Part shown: positions 1-10,896 of the stretch, one piece after another
Layout: each line of letters begins with the position of its first letter
Numbering within the stretch: the first letter of the stretch is position 1
Assembly (NCBI GenBank): GCA_002245135.1
Contig: NGBS01001160.1
Span: forward strand, 434,001 to 498,000
DNA: 64,000 bases
From: Proteromonas lacertae
Lineage: Eukaryota > Sar > Bigyra > Opalinata > Proteromonadidae
Direction of reading: 5' to 3'
Notes under the pieces: generated by a model
What the model was told of the DNA's origin: nothing
The model's database searches: none
The model's input: the letters and a program-made list of their open reading frames with translations, nothing else
Position numbers and translations under genes: made by a program

Positions 1-1107
1 CGTATAAAAAATGTTTTCAGCTAATGAGAAAGAAAGAAATTCCAAAAGCTGAACAGTCAGAAGATGAAAAACCAACAAATGTAATATCTGCAAGTTATCT
101 GAAAGTATAATATTATTCAATTTAGCATAGAAATTGTTTGGAACTAAAGGGGTGCCAGAGAAGATCAATCAAACTATTAATCAGAATAAAAAAATAAAAT
201 CAACCACTACAAATCGAAATATTAAGAATAACATTCCTCCACCTCCATCTTCTCCTACTAAATCTCCTCAACCGATTGTAAATACTGCAGAACAACCAAC
301 TGCAACTCCAATAAAGAAAGAATCACATACACTACCAAAGCAGCTAAGAGAAAGCATATTAGAGTATTATAAAATTGAAATAATTATGTAGATACTCTAA
401 TTTATTACAAAAATGCAATAATTTGGATAATAAAGAAGGAAATGAATCAAGATTATTATTTCAAAAAGTATGTCAATATAGTATACATTTTTGAATAATA
501 ATCTATTCCATAGAAGATTCTGCTTTTCCTGAATCAGATTTTAACAGTATCTATACATTATTAATATATATATATTATAGAAATAAATGAACTATGTAAC
601 ATGGCAAATGATTTACTCACAGTTAAACAATACACACCAGAAATATCATTCATAAATTCATACAAACTATCACTCATCAAAATGTCATTAATCAATCTTC
701 TAAATCAATCATATCCTACCACTCATATACTATCAGAAATACCAACAAAAAGAGAAACTGAGTCTTTTATGATTCCTTATCATTTAATAAATCATCCAAT
801 TCTTTCAATAATAAATGAAATAAAACAACCTTCCAATCATTTACTCTCCACACTTTCTGATATTTTATATGGTTATGAGATTGAGAAGAATACAGAAAAT
901 CAACTGAAATTATTGCAGAATAGAATATATCAACTAGTAAAGGATGAATTTGTTTTTCTTTCACAAAGTATAGAAATGATTATTTTGTTTATTGTTATAG
1001 ATTGGCCAAAGAATGAAAGTTTAAGAAAGCTGTATTTCAGAATATCTTGTTTTTTATTTTCAGTTTTAGAGAATAGAATCACATCTGTTATTTTAAGAAA
1101 CAAATAA
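1..1107 (+). CDS. Unrecognised protein, 3' part only
   Basis: This is the end of a gene that enters from the left edge. A first intron seems to fill bases 2-20. Later introns fit at 105-130, 364-391, 481-513, 547-580 and 968-1000, all GTAT...AG, and they keep one reading frame to TAA at 1105-1107. The last is 33 bases and has no stop, so the raw frame reads through it. The protein starts basic and acidic (EQSEDEK), has a Pro/Thr-rich linker (NNIPPPPSSPTKSPQP), then a Leu/Ile-rich helical part ending SVILRNK. I recognise no family. The exon chain is well supported by frame continuity, but function is unknown. The gene is 5'-truncated, so length cannot be compared. Confidence 0.6.
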
Positions 1108-1162
1108 AAACACAATATACTTATACATATATAGATAGATTAATAGTAAATGATTAAGTAAT

Positions 1163-1920
1163 TTAAAGTATAATACAACATTTGCGATGATGTCTTGTTC
1201 TGTGAGATTCATTTTCTCTATAATATATGTAATAAAATATTTATACTTTTTACCATATAGAGCTTCCTTTATAGCAGCTTCAAATAATTCATTCAATCCT
1301 TCTTGAGTTAAGGCAGAGCATTCATAATATGAGTTTAGTTTCATTTCTTGGCATACTCTTTCACCTTCCGCTGTTTCTACTACATCATCCAAACCACGTG
1401 CCTTTATCTGTTGTACTTGATCTTCATCGTCTCTAAGATCTTTTTTTGTGCCAACTAGCACTCTAATGGCATTGGGTGAGTAATTTTTGATTTCTGTCAC
1501 CCATTTATTCTGAACATTCTCTAAAGATGTTTTGCTGACTAATGAAAAGGCTACTAAGAATATGTTTACATTGGAATAGCTTAATGATCTTACACTATCA
1601 TAATCTTCTTGTCCTGCTGTATCCCAAAGGTTAAGATTGACAATTTCACCATTATCTAATCTAACTGAGAAAGTATAGTTCTCAAAAACTAAACGAGTAT
1701 ATTGATTAGATGAAATAATACCTGTAGGCACATGATCTCTAGGACATTCGCCTTTCGCAAACGAGATTAACAAGGATGTTTTTCCAATTGCGCCATCACT
1801 ATCAAATGTAAACATATGACATACCCAACTATAACGCATTTCAATGATTTGGTGTTTACATCAGCATTTATACTATCCTAAACAATATGCATACATTTAT
1901 ACTGATTCAACTACTTGCAT
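1163..1920 (-). CDS. Rho-family small GTPase with CaaX end
   Basis: This is a membrane-anchored GTP switch of the Rho/Rac group, which acts on actin. Splicing four introns (1218-1246, 1689-1721, 1799-1824, 1878-1902) gives 214 residues. The P-loop reads CVIVGDGAIGKTSLL, switch I HVPTVFENY, switch II WDTAGQEDYD, then GTKKDL and CSAL for guanine binding. The tail is basic (HRTRHHRK) and ends CCIIL, a CaaX box whose final Leu points to geranylgeranylation. Two of these features appear only after splicing: the raw frame runs into a false hydrophobic tail, and a stopless 33-base intron splits switch I. The start at 1918-1920 gives a short N-terminus (MQVVESDSINADV). Which Rho subclass it belongs to is not clear. 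Confidence 0.93.
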
Positions 1921-2120
1921 TCGTTTAAACTTTTATGAAGAAAAAAGTGTGATTTTTGTGTGTTTTAAATGAAACGAATATAATTATTAGAACAGGTTTT
2001 TTAAATCATTGATATCTCCCAACAACAACAATAAAATAAAAAATAAAAATAAAATTGTACTTTAAAATCGAAAGAGTATAAAATCAAAGATTAAAAATAA
2101 ACAATATTAGACTGTTTAAG

Positions 2121-2696
2121 TTATTCAGAAGATTCTGAAGATGTAGGAGAGGGAGATGATGATGAAGAGTTAGAAGAGGAGGAAGAGGATGATGATGACG
2201 AGGAGGAGTATGGAGATTTCAAGATAGACCACTTATAATAATTACCTTGATGTAATTTGTCGATAACATCATGTCTAAACCTGAAATCGTGAAGCCAACC
2301 AGGACTAACTCTGAAGTCTTTTACTTTACGTCTTGCAGATATATCTTGGAAGACACTCATCGCTGTATCCTTTATGAGCTTATCTTCAACAGGTCCAGAT
2401 CCTTGATTTCCTATATAAGTGTTCAAAATATTCATGATGATGAGTATTTCCTCTTCATTTGAGAAAATTCTGTTCCACTTACCTCGAACTTCAGTACCAG
2501 CTTGTAGTATCCCACTTTGTTTCCATTGGTGATATTTTTTAGCTAACGTTTGCCGTCTTATACTATACTTTCGAGAAACTGACGACAAATTAGTCTCTTC
2601 TATCTCTTGAAATAGCTGAAGCCACTCGGTGGATGATATCAAATAAGAATCAGTTGATTTTCTGGTCCTTTTTGAATTGGAAAGGCATTTATTCAT
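2121..2696 (-). CDS. CENP-B/Tc5-like helix-turn-helix protein
   Basis: A single exon encodes 191 residues. Residues about 20-60 look like a psq-type helix-turn-helix (NLSSVSRKYSIRRQTLAKKY), followed by a second CENP-B/Tc5 transposase-type domain (FSNEEEILIIMNIL ... FRVSPGWLHDFRFRH). This pairing is the DNA-binding half of pogo/Tigger transposases and of host proteins tamed from them, such as CENP-B. No DDE catalytic domain follows. The protein ends in a run of serines and SPSPTSSESSE. It is therefore likely a host DNA-binding protein or a transposase remnant that kept only its DNA-binding part. I see no terminal inverted repeats around it. The DNA target is unknown. Confidence 0.75.
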   Translation of the reverse strand: MNKCLSNSKRTRKSTDSYLISSTEWLQLFQEIEETNLSSVSRKYSIRRQTLAKKYHQWKQSGILQAGTEVRGKWNRIFSNEEEILIIMNILNTYIGNQGSGPVEDKLIKDTAMSVFQDISARRKVKDFRVSPGWLHDFRFRHDVIDKLHQGNYYKWSILKSPYSSSSSSSSSSSSNSSSSSPSPTSSESSE

Positions 2697-3195
2697 AAGT
2701 TTTTAATAAATAATTTTGTTGGATTTTGATTGGTTGTATGACGTAACTAAAAAAATAGATGCGTTTCATATCTCATCCAAAATTTCATTCATCTTATTTA
2801 AGTTGATTATTAGTGTCTAGTAGTTGTATAATTTATACTCAACTGCAGATGCGTAGCTGTTCATTTTTATTTAACAGAATAAACGAGAAACAGCATTTTT
2901 AAACATTTTTATTAAAATAATATCCGTTTCGTTCAGAAAAATGTTTCAGTTATTTTTTGCATCAGGATTTTATTATATCAGATTAGCTTATCATTCAGAA
3001 ATATATTAGACCTACTATAATATTAGTTGGTAATAAAGTGGGCTTATGAAATAGAATGATTAGAAATATTGGTACTTCTACAAATATACAGGAATGAATT
3101 ACCTAAGAATCAGTACAATGTTTTATTTGTCAAATTTTAGCCCATGAATATCATACAAAGAAAAGAAATTATACAAAATTATCATTTAAAAAAGA
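2697..3195. other. AT-rich spacer, no gene seen
   Basis: About 500 bases between the start of the helix-turn-helix gene and the stop of the next minus-strand gene. I find no credible exon on either strand, no RNA gene and no repeat of note. It presumably holds the promoter of the gene to its left. Confidence 0.5.
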
Positions 3196-3712
3196 CTATA
3201 CTTCACTTCTACATCTACACAAGCAATAAGGATTCCTATTTAGAATGATAAATCAAACGAATTACAAATATATTTATATTCAACCAAATATTATAAACAT
3301 ACCTGCAATTTGGCTTATCAATTTCTCGGTAGTGTTCAGCCTCAAAATCGAAAGTGCTTGGGATTAATGTATCATAAATAATGTCATGGATATATACCTC
3401 ACTCTCTAGTTTCTTGTCAACTTCAGCCAATATTTTATCTTCTTCACTTGATCTATTGATATCTGCTTCATTTTCTGCAATACGAATTCTCTTTCGCTTT
3501 GGTTCATCTGATTTCACTTGTTCAGCCTATTTTATAACTGTATTGTAGTACTTTTATGTAATTCGATATGATTCCCTTTATGTAAGGTGTTTTAGATTCC
3601 TTTACCATCTTCAATTCCTCATCAACCCCATATTCAGGTATCTAAATATTGATCTATCAGAAAATAAGTCTACTAATCGTTTTCTTTGAAACAGTCCTTG
3701 AATCCAGTTCAT
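3196..3712 (-). CDS. Small basic/acidic protein of unknown family
   Basis: Four exons join in frame from ATG at 3710-3712 to TAG at 3196-3198. The product starts MNWIQGLFQRKRLIPEYGVD, passes a short highly basic stretch (EPKRKRIRIAE), an acidic helical middle, and ends KPNCRNPYCLCRCRSEV. The cysteines in this tail could bind metal or form disulfides, which is inference only. Introns fit GT...AG, and the intron ahead of the basic stretch is unusually long for this window (over 70 bases). I do not recognise a family. The KRKR stretch could be a nuclear signal. Confidence 0.5.
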
Positions 3713-3786
3713 CTGATTGTGAAAATTAAAGAAGAAATAAAGTGATTTGAATATCAAATTTAAGCTTGTTCAAAATAGAATATAAA

Positions 3787-6756
3787 ATGGATTTAAATTC
3801 ATATAGATTGCCTAATTCTGTTGTTCCATATCAGTATTTTCATTCATTACATTCAACTAGCTATAAAATTGATTATAAAGAAATAGATTTAGATAATTTT
3901 GTTTTTTCAGGAGTGATACAGATTTCCGTAAATGTACTTAGCAATACTAATACAGTGATTATAAATGGTTATAAATTATCAGTTTCCGTATATTTATAGT
4001 GTAATAAATGTTCATTTAGGATGTAAAAGTTATTCAAAATAATAGAACAATTGAATTGAAATGTATTAATGTCAATTTAGAAAAAGAAACAATCGAGTTT
4101 TATTTAGAGGAGGATTTACTAGAAGGAAAGTGTGAAATATGTATGAGTTTCAAAGGAGAAATATCAAAATCACTTAGTGGATTATACCGAAGCAAATATC
4201 AAGTGAATGGTAAAGATAAATTCATGTGTGTTAGTCATTTTGAATCTTGTGATGCCAGAGCTGCATTTCCATGTTTCGATGAACCATCCATGAAAGCAGT
4301 GTTTGAAATATCTGTAATAACAACCAATGATAAATGTGTAATCTCAAATATGGAAATTATAGAAAGAAGAAGAATAGACAATGATAAAGTATTTCTTCAG
4401 TTTGATAAAAGTCCAATTATGTCAAGCTATTTAGTAGCCTTATTAATAGGTGAATTTGATAGTGTAAGTAAATATACAAATAATGGTATTAAAGTTACTG
4501 TGTATATATATTATATAATTATTATATTATCAGTTATACTCCATTGAATCAAAGTAAGAATGGTTTATTCGCTTTAGAATGTGCAATTAAATCAATCGAA
4601 TTCTATTCTGATTTCTTTGGAATAAAATATCCACTACCAAAATGTGATTTAGTTGCTATAAGTGATTTTGCAGCAGGTGCAATGGAGAATTGGGGATGTT
4701 TGACATTCAGAGAGACAATGTTATTATTTGATAGTGAAAATAGTAGTATGGTTGTAAGGAAAAGAGTAGCTTTGTGTGTAGGACATGAATTAGCACATCA
4801 AGTATATATATATATATTATTGTGTATTGATAGTGGTTTGGTAATTTAGTAACAATGAAATGGTGGAATGATTTATGGCTAAATGAAGGATTTGCTAAAT
4901 ATATGGAATATATATGTGTTGATAGTTATATGAAAGAATGGAATATTTGGGAATTTTTTGAGGAGTATATATATAATATACTAATAAATAGATTTATTCA
5001 TAATCCTGCTTATAAATTAGATAGTTTAATATCATCTCATCCTATTGAAGTTTCTGTAAATGATCCTCGTGAAATTAGTCAACTATTTGATATTATCTCC
5101 TATCGAAAAGGTGCTTCTATATTATTAATGTTGAATAATTACTTAGGAATTGATGATTTTAGAAAAGTATTTGTTTAATGCTATATTCTTATTATTCAAT
5201 TAAATAGGGTTTGAATTTGTATTTAACTAGATTTAGTTATAAGAATGCTTGCACTGAAGATCTGTGGAGTTCACTCGAAGAAATATCCCACAAACCAGTA
5301 TCAAAGATAATGAACAATTATATAACAAAAGAAGGTTATCCGCTAATCAGTTTAAGTGAAAAAGATGGAAAAATTGAATTGAAACAAGAAAGATATTTAA
5401 AAAGTACTAAATCAGTAAATAATGATAAGTGGAATATTCCATTAACAGCTTTATTAATCAAAGAGAATGGTGAAAATGAAATATTTGAATTACCTTTGAT
5501 CAATGAAGATGATAATAAGAATAATGAAATATTGGAAGAATTAATGATATTAAGAAAAAGAGGTATTGTAAAGTTAAATGTTAATCAAGTATATATTCAT
5601 TATATTTATTCATTATTTATAGTCAACATTTTGTAGAATCAATTATGATATAAAATGGCGAAAAGAATTATTTAGTGTTTGTAATACTGATAGAATAAGT
5701 TCAGTTGATAAAATTGGCTGTATATATATTATCTCTATATTATTGATTATTGTTATAGTGATAAGTGATTTATTTGCCTTGTCAATCTGTGGTAAAATAC
5801 CAATTAGTGAATGTTTGGATTTATTGAAAATGTATTTATAATAATAGTAATATATATTTGTATAGATTTAAGGATGAAAAGAATATGGGTGTTTGGAGTG
5901 AAATATTCTCTCATTTATGTGTATTATTGAATTTATATAGTGAAGAAAGTTTCTATCCAAAATTACAGAAATATGTTATTGATTTATATATAAATAAATA
6001 CAATGAAATTGGTTGGGAAAAGAAAGACAATGAAATAGAAACTGTTAATTTATTCAGATGTCAAATATTAAAGTATAAAAATATTTTATTATTATTATTA
6101 CTATATGTATATAGAATAATGATAAAATGTGGTTATAAAGATGCAATAGACACCTCCAAATCACTTTATTATACCAAAATAAAAGAAGGAGAGTATGTAA
6201 GTCCAGATATTAGAAGTACATGTTATAAATCAATTTTAAACGAAGATGATTATGAAACTGCAGAAAGTAACTATAATGAACTAATAATGAAGTTAAGTAG
6301 TATAAATTTAACAGAAGAGAAGAAGAGAATAATGGGTGCTTTAGGCCAATCAAAACATGAGAAATTAATCAAAAGAACTTTAGAATTAACTGTTGATTCA
6401 AATACAAGAAGTCAAGATATTAATTTCATAATAACATCCTGTACTGGTAATCCTAAAGGTAAATATATCAGTTGGTTATTCTTTAAAAATCATTATGATT
6501 ATTATTGTAAAACACTTGATACTGGAACGATGTTGACAAATTGTGTATCTAATTTTATTGTTGGTTTAAGAAGTGAAGATGATTTGAAAGATATTAAAGA
6601 GTTCTTTAAAGATAAAGATGCAAGAAGATATATTAGAAAGTTGAATAATGCTATTGAAACAGTATATACTTTTTTTTTATATAATTATAATAGATTGAGA
6701 ATAGAATAGAAAGAATGAAAAGAGATATTGATTGCCTGAATAAATATTCATTTTAA
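3787..6756 (+). CDS. M1 zinc aminopeptidase (puromycin-sensitive type)
   Basis: This zinc exopeptidase removes N-terminal residues from peptides, most likely in the cytosol because no signal peptide is visible. The GAMENWG exopeptidase motif lies near residue 275. The zinc site HELAHQ follows near residue 310, and the next exon starts [11 protein letters not shown] and holds NEGFAKY with the third zinc ligand. The C-terminal ERAP1-like helical region keeps family motifs such as NPKGKYISW and ends [18 protein letters not shown]. About eight short introns interrupt it, one of them inside the zinc site between HELAHQ and WFGN. The chosen ATG at 3787 precedes the usual [12 protein letters not shown] start of the fold. 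The final exon was recovered by splicing an intron around 6662-6694. Confidence 0.95.
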
Positions 6757-6979
6757 AATTATTATTATCTATGTTTTGTTTGTTTTAATAGAAATACATA
6801 ATAATACAGTATTTAAAAAATGAGAGTATTTAAAAATAAACCATTTCATTAATCGGAAAGTATAAGTACTATTTATGCGAAGATAGGATTATTGTGTTAA
6901 TTTAAATAGATTAAAATAGATTTAAAGTATTTACTAAATAGAGAATAGTATATATCTATATTTATTAATAGGATTAGAG

Positions 6980-7221
6980 ATGAATGTATACTTGAATAGA
7001 TCTTGGAATAAATTAGAAAGGATTGAAGATATTAATAGAAAGATTAAAAGGTCATAAACGTAGAGAATATTTGTTTGGAAGGAAATGAATTGAATGAAAA
7101 AGAATTAAGATATATGAAAGAAAATGAGAATGTATTTTGTAGATTAGATGAATTATCCATAACAGTAAAAGAAAATATAATCAGAAATAAAATCATTTCT
7201 AAAAACATTTTCATTTTTTGA
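6980..7221 (+). pseudogene. Small helical gene with a frame break
   Basis: An ATG at 6980 opens a frame reading MNVYLNRSWNKLERIEDINR and then stops early at TAA. One base missing from the A-run at 7046-7049 would carry it on into the frame reading EGNELNEKELRYMKENENVF and CRLDELSITVKEN, ending TGA at 7219-7221. No GT...AG intron of any size restores the frame. It may be a decayed gene, a real small gene with an assembly error, or a chance ORF. The charged helical pattern is faintly like a BAG domain, but I would not name it. It lies tail to tail with APC2, 33 bases away. Confidence 0.3.
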
Positions 7222-7254
7222 ATATATATTCTTTATTTGTTTTATTTTAGATAT

Positions 7255-8445
7255 TTAAACAATCTTTAAAGCAGTGTATAATCCATTTTCCAATTCTAAT
7301 TCTTTCCTTACACACAATTCATTCAATATATTGTAGAGTTCATCAATTGTTTTCTCATCTATACATTATAGAATATATATATTATACATTTATTTTGTCC
7401 AACAATAAACACTTGTAACATTTTGTGTATTTTTTCGATTGGACTTTTTCCAATATTATTTAATATCATCTTTATATATGTTTCTAATACTCTTTTATTT
7501 GTCTTTTCAACATCTTCTTCATCATCTTCTTCTACTTCATCAACTTCATTCTCTTCAAAATTTGAATTTAATCTAATTACATATATTAATACAATGAATA
7601 TACTCTTTCACAACAGAATATTGTGAAGTTTTACTGTTTAATTCTATTATTCCATAAGATATTAACTTTGACAAACAATTCTTCATTGCTTCAACGTCTA
7701 AATGTATGATTTCACTTAATTCATTCAATTCCCATTCATCTTTATCTCCAAAATATAATAGAATATTAAACAGAATTGGAGATAATTCAAATTCTTTTGT
7801 TGTATCACCTATCGTTAAGTCGAACTATATATATATAAATATATATGATAGGATTATTAATATACAGTAACTTTCCCTTCAAAAATATACCATTGAAATA
7901 TAGATGGACTAAATTTGTCATTGTAATTAATCATAAATTTCTGTATATAAGGTTTAACAGACTTATGCCATTTTATATTGTAAGATTTCATATCAGGCCA
8001 ATAATAATGTGAAAGTATCAAACTGTTAATAGGAAAAGGATCATTCATAGTAATTTCTTTATTAATTTTTTTGCTTTCAATAATATCATTCAACATAACA
8101 TCAAATGACTTTAATAAGCTGTGATTGAATAATCTGTGAAGTTCTTTTACTATTTCAATCTCTCTATTTATATAAATATTAATATATATATATATATATA
8201 ATATACTGTTGGATATTACTATGATGAAGTAAAAGTCTTTTACATAACAACATATGGTATTCATTCATAAAATCATTCTCATTACCAAAAATATTAACAA
8301 ATATCCTCAACAAGTCATTTGTATTCATTTTCATGTGGTTATTGTTAAGTTCTCTTAATTCAGGATTCCATTCATTATCATTAGAAAAACCTTTGCTATC
8401 ATCATCATAATTATCCATTATAAAAATCTAATAAGAAAGAAATAA

Positions 8446-8480
<35 letters not shown>

Positions 8481-9414
8481 TTGACATATTTGGATCAGTG
8501 ATATTTTCAATAATACATTGAATTGTATCTTTTCTATTCCTTAAATATTTCTTTATAAGGTCATTAATAGACTTATTTATAATAATATCATTCTTATCTA
8601 TTATATGAAGACTTTTTATTATATTCACATATATTTGTAGTATAAACATTGTTGTATTATCTTTTCTTAATAATTTGGTGGTTATATTATTTGATAATTC
8701 GTTCGATATTCTATTGTAGACATCTTCTTCTCTTTTTATTGTCTTATATATATCATGTAGATAGCATATTGTATCTGGATAGTGAATTATTACAAGATAT
8801 ATGTTTTTAACCAATAGATTGTTAATATACTATTTAAAAGATTAATATGAAATATTTATTAAATAAAATTATACTGATTTTATTTCATTTTCTAGTATCA
8901 TCCTCATATCTATTATATCTGCAATTAATATAAAATGTTTTAGATATTGCTTCTCTACTTTCAATGTTATTTGCTTTAATAAAGATTCACAATTCTTGAA
9001 GTTTATTTGTGAATATTGGTTTGATATATCAAACAAAATGTAATCTTTAACTAATTCTCGAAGTAATGACACTTGATTTAATGTTTTTAATGAATTTAAT
9101 AAGGTATTTGGCTGATCAATAAACGTATTTCTGAGATACTGGAATAAATCGTTATAAAATAATTGATTTTCACTGAATTGTATTTGAATATATATTTCTA
9201 TGTGTTGAATAAATTTCTTTTGAGTTTCCTTTGGATGTGATGATATTTTTGATTGGAAAGAAGAATATATAAACAATAATTTCTTTAATATTACATCAAT
9301 ATAACTATTTGACTTAGATGAATAGGGTTTTTCTTTCCTAATTTCTAATACTTTCGAAAAGACTGAACTAATTTGCTCTTTTACTTCCAGTTCATAATAT
9401 TTTAATGGATTCAT
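7255..9414 (-). CDS. APC2: Anaphase-promoting complex subunit 2
   Basis: This is the cullin-like scaffold of the APC/C ubiquitin ligase, which triggers anaphase and mitotic exit. The first exon is helical cullin repeat. The middle exon ends IKKYLRNRKDTIQCIIENIT, matching the APC2 phrase leading into the cullin-homology region. Next come NDLLRIFVNIFGNENDFMNEYHMLLCKRLL and the FPINSLILSHYYWP stretch, both typical of APC2 rather than CUL1-5. The C-terminus, recovered by splicing, is a winged-helix end reading DEKTIDELYNILNELC and ALKIV. Around six AT-rich introns are present, including long AT dinucleotide runs near 8450-8476. At about 650 residues it is shorter than the human protein, mostly in the N-terminal repeats. 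Confidence 0.87.
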
Positions 9415-9510
9415 TTTACAAAGTAAAGTTTAAATTTTGATTTGATCTTTAAATGAGATGAAAAACAAATTTTAAATTTGAATTTTATAAAAAAATATTC
9501 GTTTCACAAA

Positions 9511-10700
9511 ATGAAAATTCTTCTTTTTCTGTTTATAGTAGCATTATTAGAGGCAGCAAATTGTCCACATATGTGTAGTGGTCATGGAACATGTGATGAG
9601 AAAGGTTTTTGTAATTGTTTTATTGGCTGGACCATGGGTGATTGTTCTTTGAGTATTGTAAATAAGATAATTTGTAGGATCATGCCCTTATGGATATAGT
9701 TATGTAGATCCTACCGGAAATATGACTCCAGAGAATAGAAAAAAATTAGAGTGTAGCTCACAGGGTAAGTGTGATAGGTCTACAGGAGAATGTTCATGTG
9801 CAGATGGGTTTGAAGGTGCAGCATGTGATAGATTATCATGTCCAAATAATTGTAATAGTCATGGAGTTTGTGTGCCAGTCAGTATGTTAAATAAACATTC
9901 AGACGATATGAATCAAATTGAAATAGAAGAAAAGAATTCTAGACATAGATATAGGAATTGGGATAATTTGTTGAGTTTCAAATGTGTGTGTGATTTAGAG
10001 TATAGAGGATCAGATTGTAGTGAAAGTATATATGATTTATTATTATAATTTAGAAAAATGTCCAAGTGGTTTTTATATATCCTCTGAAAAAGATTTTACA
10101 CAGACAATAACTATATCTACTACATCTTATCAATCAAATATTGATTCTAAATCATGTTTAGCATATTTAGAATATACAGATTATTATGGTAATAAATGGT
10201 ATAGTAATAGTTATTGCGTATTCTGTGAAGATAGTAATTCATCAATATGTAAAAATACGAAAATAAAAGGCTGGAAAGAAGCATTAAGCAAATTTCCTGC
10301 AGATATAATAGACTTAGATAAAAATAAACCAATTGATATAAATGAAAATAGAATAATTATAAAGTTTGGTAAGAATAATCCAAATTATAGACAATCTTGT
10401 TTTAGAATTATCATGGAAGAAGATTTAGCGTTATTATTAGATAAAGAAAGGAAAGATATTCATGGTATGACTATTGAAGGATTGTCTTTAGATGTGAATG
10501 GTGAATATCATGTAGAAGATTATGATAATAGTAGTTTTAAAGCATTAAGAAATGTTAGTTCTATTCAATATACAAATTCTGAAGGTGGAGAAGCGATAGA
10601 ATGTAGTAACCATGGTGTTTGTGACAGAGAAGAAGGATTATGTAAATGCTTTGACGGATATTATGGTATTTCCTGCTCTGAACAAGCAGCTATGATATAA
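9511..10700 (+). CDS. Secreted EGF-repeat protein (paralogue 1)
   Basis: The chosen ATG gives a clear signal peptide (MKILLFLFIVALLEAANC). Tenascin-type EGF modules follow: MCSGHGTCDEKGFCNCF, then CSSQGKCDRSTGECSC after a CPYGYS block, then NNCNSHGVC and CVCDLEYRGSDC. A long non-EGF domain ends in a last module, CSNHGVCDREEGLCKCF. Two introns (about 9650-9674 and 10025-10051) restore the frame. This order, signal peptide, EGF, CPYG, EGF pair, unique domain, EGF, matches the gene at 58791-59921, so the two are paralogues. Such proteins are widespread in protists. No membrane anchor is visible, so it is probably secreted or wall-bound. Its ligand is unknown. Confidence 0.85.
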
Positions 10701-10896
10701 TATTAGTAATATTTATGTGGTGTTCTTTATGAGGAGATACATTTTAATAATTCTATCAAAATCTTTATATATACACTAGAATCACATTATTATCTTGCAT
10801 ACTCTACGTATTCTACTGATTTGGGATTTTACAGTGCTGCACAAAAGTTGAGTGAATAAAAAAACTGAAAAAAGAAATTTTGTTTCTCAAAAATCT

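Noticed and set aside
1093-1217. Hydrophobic C-terminal tail on the Rho GTPase
   Set aside because: The raw frame reads on through a 29-base intron (1218-1246) into a false Leu/Tyr-rich end. Splicing gives a basic tail and a CaaX box, which is what the family needs.
6450-6475. Extra intron in the aminopeptidase at GGTAAATATATCAG
   Set aside because: The unspliced reading [15 protein letters not shown] matches the conserved NPKGREYAWxFF block of the family, so no intron is present.
8448-8476. AT dinucleotide run as a functional element
   Set aside because: It lies in an APC2 intron and is simple-sequence expansion like several shorter ones in other introns.
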